A stretch of DNA of 64,000 nucleotides, from NCBI RefSeq assembly GCF_003945595.2, contig NW_024104346.1:1054001-1118000 (forward strand), written 5' to 3'. The position numbers and the translations under genes were made by a program. Each line of letters opens with the position of its first letter. Within the stretch, counting starts at the first letter, position 1. Origin of the DNA: Pipra filicauda. Lineage: Eukaryota > Chordata > Aves > Passeriformes > Pipridae. The notes beneath the pieces are model-generated. The model was not told where the DNA came from. It saw only the letters and a list, made by a program, of their open reading frames with translations, and searched no databases. Below, piece by piece: positions 21,731 through 32,475 of this stretch.

Positions 21731-22090
21731 CTGAATCCAATTTCTCCCTCTCCTTCTCCTGGCCCTCTCTGGCTGCAGCTGGAACCCCCCCACCGTGCCT
21801 GGCTCTGGGATCAGGGCTGGGGGAGCCTGTCCTGTGCTGTGCCCTCACCCCGGCCGGGCTGCACGGGGCCTGTCTGGGACACAGGGAGGAAGGGAGAGGC
21901 TTTGAAATGCAAATTGCAGGAGGAACACGAGGAGATACAAAGCAAAGTGAATCCTCTCTGCTGCACCGAGGTGGCAGCTCACAGGTAACCCAGCCGGGGC
22001 CAGGGCAGCCCTCAGGAGCTCCCAGCAGCTGCCAAAATCCACTGTGAAAGTGCCTGTCCCAGTGCTGAGCTGGCATCATCTGGCCCAGCC

Positions 22091-22260
22091 AGCACCATCC
22101 TGCCCAGCACAGCACCATCCTGCCCAGCACAGCACCATCCTGCCCAGCACAGCACCACCCTGCCCAGCACAGCAGCATCCTGCCCAGCACAGCACCATCC
22201 TGCCCAGCACAGCAGCATCCTGCCCAGCACAGCACCACCCTGCCCAGCACAGCAGCATCC
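22091..22260. repeat. 20-bp minisatellite, about 8.5 copies
   Basis: The unit AGCACCATCCTGCCCAGCAC repeats with rare substitutions (accacc, agcagc). Uninterrupted frames of 60-195 residues across it are artefacts of the repeat. Confidence 0.97.
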
Positions 22261-22529
22261 ACAGGCCCCAGCCTGGAGCAGAGGTTCCATCACACCCCCA
22301 GTGTCACCTTTGGCCGTGACACAGGGTCACACACCTCCCCCCACAGCCCTGTCCTGGGGAAAATGCACCTCTGAGCTCTTCCACCCCCTTCCTGGAGGCA
22401 GCTGTGCCTCCCACCCCAGGACTGGCTGCATCCCCCAGCAGGGCTTAATCCCGTTAAATCAGGCTCAGACCCAGATGAGCATCTGATTGCAACTGGATCT
22501 GCTCCTGCCACAGCACCTGGAAGCTGCAC

Positions 22530-22690
22530 AAAGCTCTCCCTGTGTAAGATTAATGTAGATATATATTTCATCTGGATTCTATTATCTTTCACTTTATTCA
22601 GGTCAAAAAGCAGGAGACAACATCTTTTAAGATGAAAACATAATCTTTTGGAAAATTGAAAATATAGATCATTGTTTGGGCAGGAGTCTG
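22530..22690. promoter_or_regulatory. Candidate conserved non-coding element
   Basis: An AT-rich complex block with GATTAATG, TATCTTTC and ATAATCTTTTGG strings is flanked by GC-rich DNA. It has no coding signature. Function is inferred only from composition. Confidence 0.35.
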
Positions 22691-22828
22691 TGTGTGTGCT
22701 GCTGCCTCCAGCCCTGCCCCAGAGACCCCCAGCCCACCCTGGGGGCAGCTCCACGGGGGTCCCTGGAGCAAAGGAGCATCTTGTGCTGATGGAGAGGAGC
22801 TGGAAGTGGGAAAGCTCCCAGAAAAGCT

Positions 22829-22858
22829 TTGTGTGTGTGTATGTTTGTGTGTGTGCCT
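22829..22858. repeat. GT-rich microsatellite
   Basis: An imperfect (TG)n run interrupted by ATGTT. Confidence 0.8.
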
Positions 22859-22949
22859 GCCCTTCCCAACACCCACCGTGGTGAGCACTGAATCTCCCCA
22901 TTTACAGACCTCCCTGGAAATGCTTTTCCTTGGAGCAGAGCTCTACAGC

Positions 22950-23250
22950 CAGTTAGCTCGTTAACACAGGCCTCCAGCCAGCAGAACTTGCCTCGTTATT
23001 TCTTAAATTAAATGCCTTTATTTTTTCACAACTTTGTGTAATAAATCTGTGTGTGTTTAATACATAATTAAGGGCCCCTCCTGCTCCGAGCTGCTCTGGT
23101 ACTGCCTTCCCCAGCACAACTTTACATGAGTTATTAAAGAACAGAGGTGCATCCATTAATTATTTCATAAATATTAACAAGCCCTTAATGGCTGGAATCC
23201 CGGAATAACAAGTTTCCCAGGGAGTTAATTTTTAAAAAGGCTGTTAACTA
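22950..23250. promoter_or_regulatory. Candidate conserved non-coding element
   Basis: Dense AT-rich sequence holds several TTAATTA/TAATTAT-type strings, CATAAATATTAAC and GTTAACTAC. The composition contrasts sharply with the flanks. It ends shortly before a CR1 fragment. Confidence 0.35.
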
Positions 23251-23374
23251 CACTGACCGCCGGGCTCTGGGAGCCCACGGGACCCCACGCCGTGGGTGAG
23301 GGTAACAGGAGCTGTGCCAGTGCCAACTGCTGTGCTTGGATCCCTCAACAAGATGGACCTAAACTGAGGATGGA

Positions 23375-23495
23375 CCTCACCTGGAACACGGCTTTAAACT
23401 CAAGGAGAGTAGGTTTAAACATTGGGAAGAAATTCTCCCCTGTGAGGGTGGGGAGGCCCTGGCACAGGTTGCCCAGAGAAGCTGTGGCTGCCAAT
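23375..23495 (+). mobile_element. CR1 LINE 3' fragment
   Basis: Sense CR1 text: 'ggctttaaactcaaggagag', then 'attgggaagaaattctcccc', then 'ggccctggcacaggttgccc' and 'gaagctgtggctgcc'. It is truncated at both ends. Confidence 0.88.
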
Positions 23496-23499
23496 GGAC

Positions 23500-26170
23500 C
23501 TGGTGTGCAGGGGGTGAAGTGGTGATGTCTTGGAAACCTGGGATGACACTGATTCATTGGGGCAATTAAAGCCCTTTCTGGCCTTTTCTCAGTGGCATTT
23601 TGGCATTTGGCTCATCGTGAGTTACAGCACCTTCTTCTCGTGGGGAAATTTATAGCCATGAATTTTGCAGATCCCAGTAGAGCATAATTACCTGCTGAGG
23701 GGAGGCAGGAGCCCTGGGCAGCAGCTCTGTCTGCAGGGAGGGCAGTGGTGGCTCCAGCTCCAGGCAGGGGTGTTCCAGCCAAGAACTCCAGTGAATTCCC
23801 GTGGGCTGGGGCTTCTGGAAGGGAGAAACACAGAGTCAAAACCATGGGGTTTGGCACGTTTTCATTCCACCCTGCGTTGAGGGAAGATCCCAGGGGCTGA
23901 GCGGGAATTCCCTGCGGAGCATCCCTGTGGGATGCAGGTCTGGCAGTGCCTCTGCCCTGCCGGGAACTGGAGCGAAACCACCCCCTGATCCGCTCCCGGA
24001 TCCCACACCCCCAGCACGAACATCACCGGGATGGGAGGACACCACTGATTTAATCAGGGTGACAGGAGCAGGGGCCCTGGAGGGGCCCTGACACTGGTGT
24101 CACTTTGTGTCACAAGGCATTTTCTAATGTCGTTTGCCAGTAACACAATCACCTTCTCCGGGTGAGAGGCACTTGTTTCTCATCCATTATGATACAGACG
24201 TTGCTCCTCAGCCCTCATTAGTGCACGGGGGCAACACGTCTGCTGTTTTTAGAAGTGTGACATGGATGAGAAACATATTCTTGCCTTTCAAAGGCAATAA
24301 ACAACCTCTGTTGTGCAACTTCCCTCGGGGGCCATGGGGGTGACGGGGGCTGTGGAGCCCACCCAGCCTCACATCTGTCCCTGGGGAACTGGGGCTGATC
24401 CCAGGCCTCAGTGCTGGGAGAGGAGTGGTATTTGGGGAGGTCTGGGGGCTTGGGGGACCCCCATTTCAGCCACCAGGAGCTGGGTGGCCTGCAGGAGGGC
24501 ACTGCAGGGCCCTGGCAGGGATGTCTTGGACCAGAGCAGATCCAGCCCCGGTGGTATCTCAGGGCACCATCACCCCCCTGGCAGTGCCAGGACTGACCTG
24601 AGCCAGGACAGGGCTGGGGGGGCCAGTCCAAAGCACCTCCAGACAGTGGGGTTTGAAGGTGGCTGCCAGAGAGCTGAGGCAGTTTATCAATGTATGTATG
24701 TAGTGAGCTTTCAGCTCACCTTCAAAGCCCCTGACTCCGTGGTGAGCAGCCCCGCTCGATTCCGCTCATGCATCTTTAATCTCGAGTGAAAAACGAGGGT
24801 ATTTTCCTTTTCAGTGTTTGGCTTCAGAGGCTGAGATAACATTAAATCTCCTCCTCAAGCAGACCCAGAGGGGCAGCTGCAGCTCTGCTCCCCCGAAAGC
24901 ACCACACTGCCCTCAGGGACTGTGCCCAGTGGCACGAGGGAGGCACAGAGTGACCAAAAGTGAGGGAGCAGGAGCCAGGCAGCTCCTGTGTGGTGCAGGA
25001 TCATCTCCCCATCGTGGTCATCCAGGCCTGTTATAGACATGAAGCACTTTGATGAGCCAGACAAGCACTTAAAGAGTGTTAAACCCACCAACAGGTCAAA
25101 ATGCAACTTCAGCTCCTGCCCCAGTGGGGTCCACCCAAGGCCTTGGGATCAGCAGGGAGAGCACCAGTGTCTCGCAGGAGCACAAGGATGTGCTGGTTTG
25201 TTTGGGGTTTATTTTATTATTATTTTTTTCCAAGAGGAAAAAATCGCTATGGCAACTCCTGCAACCGTGGTGCTGCTGGGAGATGGGCTGGAGTGAGCCT
25301 TGCCACTCATCATCTGACAATGTTCATCTGCAGGATTTACATAGTAATTAATGTCAAGAGGCAATCTACAACTTGAGCAATCAGAGTTTCTGTGCATTAA
25401 GTCAGACTCTGCAGACAGCAATTCATAATTGTGTGTCAGAAAGGCATTTAACCCCTCGTGGGCTCTCCCTGGGGAGCAGGAACTGCCCACGCCCCGACCC
25501 CGACGTGGGGCACGGAGATCCTTGGACCTCCCCACCCCGACCCCAGTGAGCTCAAGGCTCTCCCACCTGCAGCTCCCAAATCCTGCCCGTTCCTCTTTGC
25601 CCTGGAACTCCTCCAGCCGTGCCCTGAGCAGACCATTCCTGCTCAGGTCGGGCCTTTCCTGCCCAAGTCCCACTGCGTTTTCCCCGGATGCATCATTAAC
25701 TTGGCACCTTCAGGATCCATCTCTAACCCAGCTGCTGTCAGCAATAACCCTCCTCCCCCAGCAGCACCAGAGTCACCCCCAGCTCCAGAGCAGCCCTCCT
25801 GTATCCCCCATCCCACTCCAGCCATTCCCATCCCCACTTCCAGGCTCTCTGGGAAAGCCACCATCGGAGCCAGGCAGTTCAGGGTAGGAGGCTTTGGGAA
25901 GGGGCAGTGAGACACCTGGAACTTGGCCCTGGAGGAGGGAATGTGGGGATCAAGAGGGGACAGGGAAGCTTTCCACCACAACCAACCCAGTGCTGAGGGG
26001 CTGCTCCTGTCCTCTGCTGCATCCTGGGACAGGGTTCAGTCCTTGCCATCCCAAACCCCTGCAAATCCCTGCCTCAAGCTGTTCCTGCAACCTCCTCTGT
26101 AAAGGATAAAGCTCCACTGAATCCCAGCATCCTTTCTTCATCCTTTCAGCTGAAGCCAAAAACTTCAGAG
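23500..26170. other. Intergenic, no gene found
   Basis: Mixed composition, with AT-rich complex blocks at about 24,110-24,310, 24,680-24,860 and 25,320-25,450. No coding exon, RNA gene or recognised repeat is seen. Confidence 0.7.
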
Positions 26171-26360
26171 GAGGAATAAAAAAAAAAATCTAATTGATTT
26201 CTTCCGTTCTAACGAGTCAATCATTAGGGTGGGGTTTTTTTAATGACTCATAAGCAAGCTTGACATGTCTGTTAATTAAATAGCCATCTCAGCTCTAATC
26301 TGCTGCAAGTTAATCATTTGGGGAATTAAAAGGTGTCAGTGCTGAATTCCTCATTAGTGT
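26170..26360. promoter_or_regulatory. Candidate conserved non-coding element
   Basis: AT-rich block with CTAATTGATT, GTTAATTAAATAG, AGTTAATCATTTG and the AP-1-like TGACTCAT. Many homeodomain cores occur within about 190 bases. Confidence 0.38.
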
Positions 26361-27079
26361 AAGTGCTCTCCTGCCCTTGCTGGCAGGAGGAGCTGGGAGC
26401 TGAGCTCAGGGCAAGGAGGGGACTGAGCCCCAAACACCCCAAACCTGCCCCCAGCAGCTGCCCACTCACCCAGTGCTTTCTCCCACCAAGCCCACCCACC
26501 CCCAGCACCCACAGTCCAGCAGCCCTGCCAAGGTGACGGAGCAATGCTCCTGCCACAGGCTGGCCCAGGTGGAATGGGACAAATCGGGGTAACAAACCGG
26601 TCCTTTTGGCTTTTGGGAGCAAGGTTGGTGCCTCTGCTCAGGCTCTTCTGAGTAGCATCAAAATTAAGCCCCCCCAGTTTAATTTATGGCCTCAGTGCAC
26701 ACTCCCCGTGACCAGCCACGTGCTGAGCGATGGGACAGGGTGGAAGTGGGTCCTTCCCGGCCACATGGGAGAAGCTGTGGGGAAAAAAACTGTGGAGAGC
26801 AAATAAAGAAAAATTTCTTCTTCTTCTGGAAATTTTTCTTTTTGTGGGTCAAGACCTTTAGGTTTAGAAACCCTCCTGCAGGGTGTCAGCAGGCCACAGG
26901 CTGCACTGGTTATGCAGAGGTCAGAGGATTTACAAGCCCACTAGAGGCTCCTGTGTATTAAATCTTGATTATAAACTCCTCAGAGCCAGTTCTCCTGCCC
27001 CCAGAAGATCCTGACCCAGCCCTTTGTGCCTTTGCCTTCCCAGCTGCTCATCCAACAGCACATACGGATCCCTTGCATT

Positions 27080-27390
27080 TTCTGCTTTTCTCACCATTTT
27101 ATTAAGCTGAACAACGAGAGGGCAAACAGGATAACTCTGGTGCTGAATGAAAGATGCAGCTTCATGCTGCTGTGTGTGTTGTATTAATCACTTAGTGACA
27201 TGCTGGCTACCGGCCTGATGCAAGATAACGAGAGGTAATTAGTTACCAAAATTAGGAGGTGGGCAGATTGCCAGTTGTTTACAGGAGCCGTGGCGAGAGG
27301 GGCAGCCAGGAAAACTGCCTTTTCCGAGGGATCAAAGCTTGTTTAAAACATGTGATTCAATTATGGACCAAAGGCTGAGCTCTGAGCGGG
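27080..27390. promoter_or_regulatory. Candidate conserved non-coding element
   Basis: A complex, low-GC block with ATTAATCACTTAG, AGGTAATTAGTTACC and CAGTTGTTTACAGG. It has no frame of note and no repeat match. Confidence 0.35.
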
Positions 27391-29950
27391 AGTGGGACAT
27401 GAACTGAATGTTCACAGGGTCCCTGCCCCAGCTGCAGTGGGAGTATTGGAGCGTGGACAGGACCCTCGCCCACCAGGGAATGTGGGAACATGCCCTGAGC
27501 CCACTCATGGTGCTGGAGCTGCTGCTCAGGGCCTGCCTGGAGCACTCCAGACAGCACAGTCCAGGGTGTGCAGGAAGGGAGAGCACAGTGAGGGGCTCCT
27601 GCAGCACCCTGGGCACAGCCCACCCTGCTTCCCTCATCCCAAGGGGCAGCCCTGCTCCACTGCCTCTCTGGAGGGTGCTCCCAGCCGTGGGAAGCGTTTC
27701 CTCCCCACATCCCCACACCCAGCACACGACACTCACCAGCACTGCAGCTTCCCCAGGGCTGGGGCAGGAGGAAGAGGAGGCAGCAGGAGCAGCTCAGGGG
27801 AAAACTTGGGCTTCTTAGTGGCAGAATTTAAAGGTTTCTCCCCCACCCGTTCAGGTGTTTCACTGGCACCAGGTGCAGCACCCGGCACAGGTGAGAGAGG
27901 CTGATGAGTGAGTGGGGGCTGGAAGTGAGCATCCTGCATCCTGCATCCTGCATCTTCCACCTTGCACCCTCCATCCCGCTGTGGGTGCTCCCTGCCCAGC
28001 CTTCCCAGGGAAGTCCTGCCTCTTGTCACCCCAACACAGCTGTGGCAGGCTGCACTGCCCATTGGGCAGCAAATAGGTGGGCAAAGGGCAAGGCGGGCTC
28101 TGCCCCTCTGGGGCCGCCCAGGATCCCTGGGTGCCACTGGCCCGGTTGGTCACCCAGAGGTGCCCGTGGTGCCCCGTGGCCCTGGTGTGCTCCGTGTGGG
28201 AGTGCTGGGCTCTGGCTGTGCCAGGAGCCACACGTGCCCGGCCACGTGCCCACCAGCACACATGGCACACGCGGCGTCACCGCGGCCAGGAAACCTCCCC
28301 TCCCTCCCCACGCGCCGGAACAGGAGCCACAGGGAGCACTCGATATTTTCCCCTCGTAGATACAACTGACGTGGGCAGAAAATATCAGCTGCCGTTTGGC
28401 GAGGGGTGCAGAGGCCAACTCCATTAAAGCTGCTGGAATTGGTACATTTGACACGACACTGGCTATAACTTAGAGCCAGAGTATGAATAATAGAGCTCTG
28501 CACTCAGACCTGCAAGAGAAATATATCTGATTGTTGGATCGCCTGCTGCACAGAAACAATCCCAAATCAATTCCTGCCTGTCTGGCGCCCGGGCAGGGCC
28601 CGGCCAGGCTGCAGCCTTCCCTCCCTCCCTCCTCTGCAGCTCCTGCCCCTGGACAAAGAGCCACCAGCTCCTCTCACCGAGGTGTTGAGCCCCTGATTGA
28701 TCGCTGGATCCTAATCCAATTTGCACATCATTAGAAGCAATGTCTGTGCTGGAGGCAGAGCCAGGGGCTGTGGGAAGATGTTGTGCCACTGCAGGGCCAG
28801 GGCGGAGGGGACGGAATAGAGAGAGGTGGGAAAGGGATGCTGGAAGCAGCGGGACCATCCCTTGGCCCCCTGAGGGAGCCCTTGGGCAGCGGCTGGGGAC
28901 GTGTCCAGGGACATCCTGCTGGGGACCAGGGACAGGGGGCTGAGCCCGAGGGGTGATGGTTCAAAACAGGAAGGATTAGTTTGGGGATAGTCTGTGCCTT
29001 TGGAATTTGGAGCCTCCACGTGTTTGCAGGTGTCCTGCAGAATTGCTGAGCAAAAGTGTCCTGCCCACCAACATCTCCCCACGGGGCTCAGAGAGGGCTG
29101 GAAATGGGGGGCTGCTCATTAACAGGGGCTTGGGCTTGGCACGACCCGGGGCTGGAGCGCAGCTGGGAGCAGAGGAGCATCCTTATGCAGGGCAGGAGGA
29201 GCAAAATCCCTCCTCGGGAGGGAAATGTGGGAGGGCACCAGGATTCCCACCGGAATTCTCAGACTCAGCCGCGCCTGGCACGAGGTGGATCCCTGGTTAA
29301 TCCTCTCATTACCGAGGTGCTTCAGGAGGGATTACAGCCTTGGGCTTGTGGAGGGTTCCCCGGTGTGGCAGCGGCTGGGGAGCCCCGTTCTCACGGGGGG
29401 TTCCCCACGGTGGGGGGGTTCCCCACGGTGAGGGGGTTCCCATGTGCCACCCTCGATCACTGTTTATACAGCAGGAGACAGGACTGATCCATCTTGTAAA
29501 ATGCCTTTGTCAGAGGAGCCAGGGACTGTTCCAGGAGTAAGGGGGGAATCACAGCAGACCAGGGGTCGTGAAAAGCACACGACGTTTATTCACTATGGGG
29601 AGAAGTCAAAGCCTGACACCCCTCCCCTCCCCTTAGGCTGGGCCTGGGGAGTCCCAGGGGGGTTGGCAGCAGAGCAGAGGGGGCACAAACACTTCCATCA
29701 CCTCCGAGCCAGCTCCTGCTCGTGGCACTCCTGAGGCAGAGGAATAGGCACAGGCTGATCTGAAATTAATATTGCTTGAAAAGTGGCTTTCAAACCACCC
29801 CCAACCACCAGGTTTTCCATGTTGGCAGCTGAACTGACAGAATTCCTGATATCTATCCCTTCCCTGGGGGACTGGGAGCCTTCGAGGGGCACTGGGCCTG
29901 GGCTGCCCCTTCCCCAGCAGCCAAACACCCCGTAAGCAGGAATGTGCAGC
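27390..29950. other. Intergenic, no gene found
   Basis: Mostly GC-rich. It includes a short (GCATCCT)n run at about 27,929-27,955 and an AT-richer complex block at about 28,360-28,560 that could be regulatory. G-rich near-repeats (ttccccacggtgggg) occur at about 29,370-29,440. No coding exon is recognised. Confidence 0.65.
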
Positions 29951-30270
29951 CAGTGTTCGCTGAAGTTCCCGAGCTCGGGGCTGCAGGGCCCGCTGCCGCA
30001 GCCAGGGAGCACGATTGCCGCGTTTGCTGCTCATCGCGCCGGCCCGGCTCCGGCAGCGATGGGGCGGGCGGGATCAGCCCAGCGCGGTTCATCCCCGTCT
30101 CACCCACCCCCGGAGCCCCCCCGGCACCGCCCGGGGCCAGCACAGCCCCCCCAGCACGGGGTCTGCGATTGCCGGGCCCCCGCAGAGCCCCGGAGGAGGA
30201 GAAGGGCAGGGGGACATCCAACAACGAGGCCCCTCCCGACGCGCCCCCGGCCCTGCCCCTCCCAGCCCCT
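29950..30270. promoter_or_regulatory. Orphan CpG-rich patch
   Basis: About 300 bp unusually rich in CpG, with GCCGCG, GGGGCGGGCGGG and CGCGCCGG strings, sit in the intergenic interval over 13 kb from the nearest recognised gene. It may be the promoter of an unrecognised non-coding transcript or a distal regulatory island. No plausible coding frame is attached. Confidence 0.45.
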
Positions 30271-30688
30271 TCCAGGGAAATTCTCCAGGAGTAATTGCAA
30301 AATCCTCTGGTGCATCACACGCAGCCCGCGATGTTATTAACTCGGCAGCCAGGAGCTGGCAGGAAAGCAATCGGGCTGTTTCCCCAAGACTGAGCCGGGG
30401 ATAATTGAGTTGAATGGGAAGGAATCGCTGCTCTTTGTTAGGAGATGATCCTCCAGCCCTTCCATACTGATCTCATTTCGGGTTATTCAAACAGACTTTT
30501 GAATTAAGAGATAAAGTTGTTTCAAAAGACTCCAAAGCTCTTAGAAAAACTTGGAAAAATCTTTCTATTTACACTTAACCCTTCTCCTGGTGTCAGGGCT
30601 GAAGGTCTGCAGTGTGTGAGCACCTTGAGTGGAGCGATGCTCTAAGAGTGGGATTTGAGCCCAGGCCATCACCCCGACACCCCAGCAC

Positions 30689-30773
30689 CCCGACTGCAGC
30701 CCCCCAGCCCTGACAGCCCGACTGCAGCCCCCCAGCCCTGACAGCCCGACTGCAGCCCCCCAGCCCCTGGGCT
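30689..30773. repeat. 28-bp tandem repeat, three copies
   Basis: The unit beginning CGACTGCAGCCCCCCAGCCC is present three times at 28-bp spacing (30,691; 30,719; 30,747). Confidence 0.93.
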
Positions 30774-31089
30774 GGCTCTCGGTGGGTGCAGGGGGATGGG
30801 GGGGCTTCAGCCTCAGTTGGGGGGTCTCACCCTCGAGAGGTGTGGGGCAGGGGAAGCACAAACTGCCCATGCCACCCTGTCCCTCTGTCCCCCCGCAGTG
30901 GGAGCAGCCCTGTCCCAGGGAGGGGGAGCTCAGGGAGGGATCCGTGGAGTTCCCATTACAGAAAGTACGACGAGCTGGCAGAAAATCAATGCTGAGATAT
31001 GGCCAGCTGTACTCCTTCCCTTAACTAGCTCCTTTAGGACTGTTTTAAGATGCAATTATGTAAGGTTAGGGAGGTCAAGTACACAACAC

Positions 31090-31163
31090 AATACTGCTGA
31101 AAATTAACTACACCATGTAATACTGCTGAAAATTAAGTACACACTATAATACTGCTGAAAATG
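31090..31163. repeat. 29-bp tandem repeat, about 2.6 copies
   Basis: The core AATACTGCTGAAAATTAA recurs at 31,090, 31,119 and 31,148. The intervening bases differ slightly. Confidence 0.92.
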
Positions 31164-32279
31164 TCCCTGTTTGGGCTGTTTCGCCCCAATAATGAATGGA
31201 GCCTCCTCCCTGGAATTTGTCTGAGCTGTGAATTAGCTCGTCCTAAATGCAGCAGAATCCAGGGTCCTCCTTCTATCCAAGCTCCAAGACATCAAAACCC
31301 CCCACAAATGTTCACCACTTGCAGTAAGCCCACAGGAGACTGCACTGCTGGCAGCAGCACTTTGGCCTGTGCTTCACAGGAGCAAATCCATCAGCTGGGT
31401 AGAAACAATAATCTTATCAAAACACAGGCTTTGCTTCATACACACATCCAGGTTGGAGTGAAATAGGGCTGTGCAGGAGGAGGGCAGAGTATTTTGATTG
31501 ATTAAGATGCCAATCACAGCAGGGTTGCACACACAGCAACAGGTCCCAGCTCCTGCCAGTGAAAATGAAACCCCTTCAGCAACAATGTCTGTGGGAGATG
31601 GAGCTCCCCAAGTGCTCCCTCATTCCCCTCCAGTAGCTGCAAATGCCCCTCAAAACACCTGCAGCCAGGTGGGATCATGGGAGGGACCACGGGCTGGGGA
31701 CCCCCCTGCCAGAGTCAGGCCCTGGGTGCTGGAACAGCAGGTCAGTGGAGGGGGCTTGGAGAGAGCAAGAAACGCTGGAAAACATGTGGGAACAAGCAAG
31801 TGATGAGAAGAAAACTGATCCTGAGGCAGCACAGGACACAGAACGGATGGAATGTGCAGAGCGAAGGCGTTGGGTCCACTGACAACCCAGCAGGACCCTC
31901 GGCTGCTCCGGGACCTCCTTCAGAGTCAACGATAACAAAGCCAGGGCCGTGGGGGAATTAATTTTGCTTCAAATCCAACAAAACACTTGCAAGAAAAAGA
32001 ATTAATTATTCACTAAGCTCTAACGATAATAAAGATGAAAATTAAGCTTGAATTTCAAGACAGAAAATAGTTTCTCTCCTGTTCAAACATAAATTAGGAA
32101 TGCAGATAAATGCTACACAACTCAAAATTCATTTTAATTTCTAAGCAGCCATATGATGTTCACAGGCACATCAGTGATTCCACGTCTCACCCAGGATCAC
32201 TGTGAGTAACCAGCTCTGGAGCAACACACCTGGATGAGGGAAGAGCCTCTCCTGGACAGGAGGGCTCGTCTGACAGGAT

Positions 32280-32475
32280 AAACCACAGGATCATTTGGGT
32301 TGAAAAAGACCACTAAGATCATCAAGTCCAACCATTAACCCAGCACTGCCAAGGCCACCAGTAATCCATGTCCCCAAGGGCCACATTCACATGTCTATTA
32401 AACCCTCCACGCGTGACTTGCCACCCTTGGGGGCCCCTCCTTGGGGGTGCCAGCAGCAATTTGTCCCTGGAACGG
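32280..32475 (-). mobile_element. CR1 LINE 3' fragment
   Basis: Antisense CR1 text: 'ggatcatttgggttgaaaaa', 'agatcatcaagtccaaccat', 'cagcactgccaaggccacca' and 'tgtccccaagggccacat'. It belongs to a different, older-looking CR1 subgroup from the 45.7/59.3/62.4 kb copies. Confidence 0.85.

Noticed and set aside
21675..22293. 195-codon and shorter Cys/Trp/Ala-rich minus-strand open frames
   Set aside because: They are translations of the 20-bp minisatellite at 22,091-22,260.
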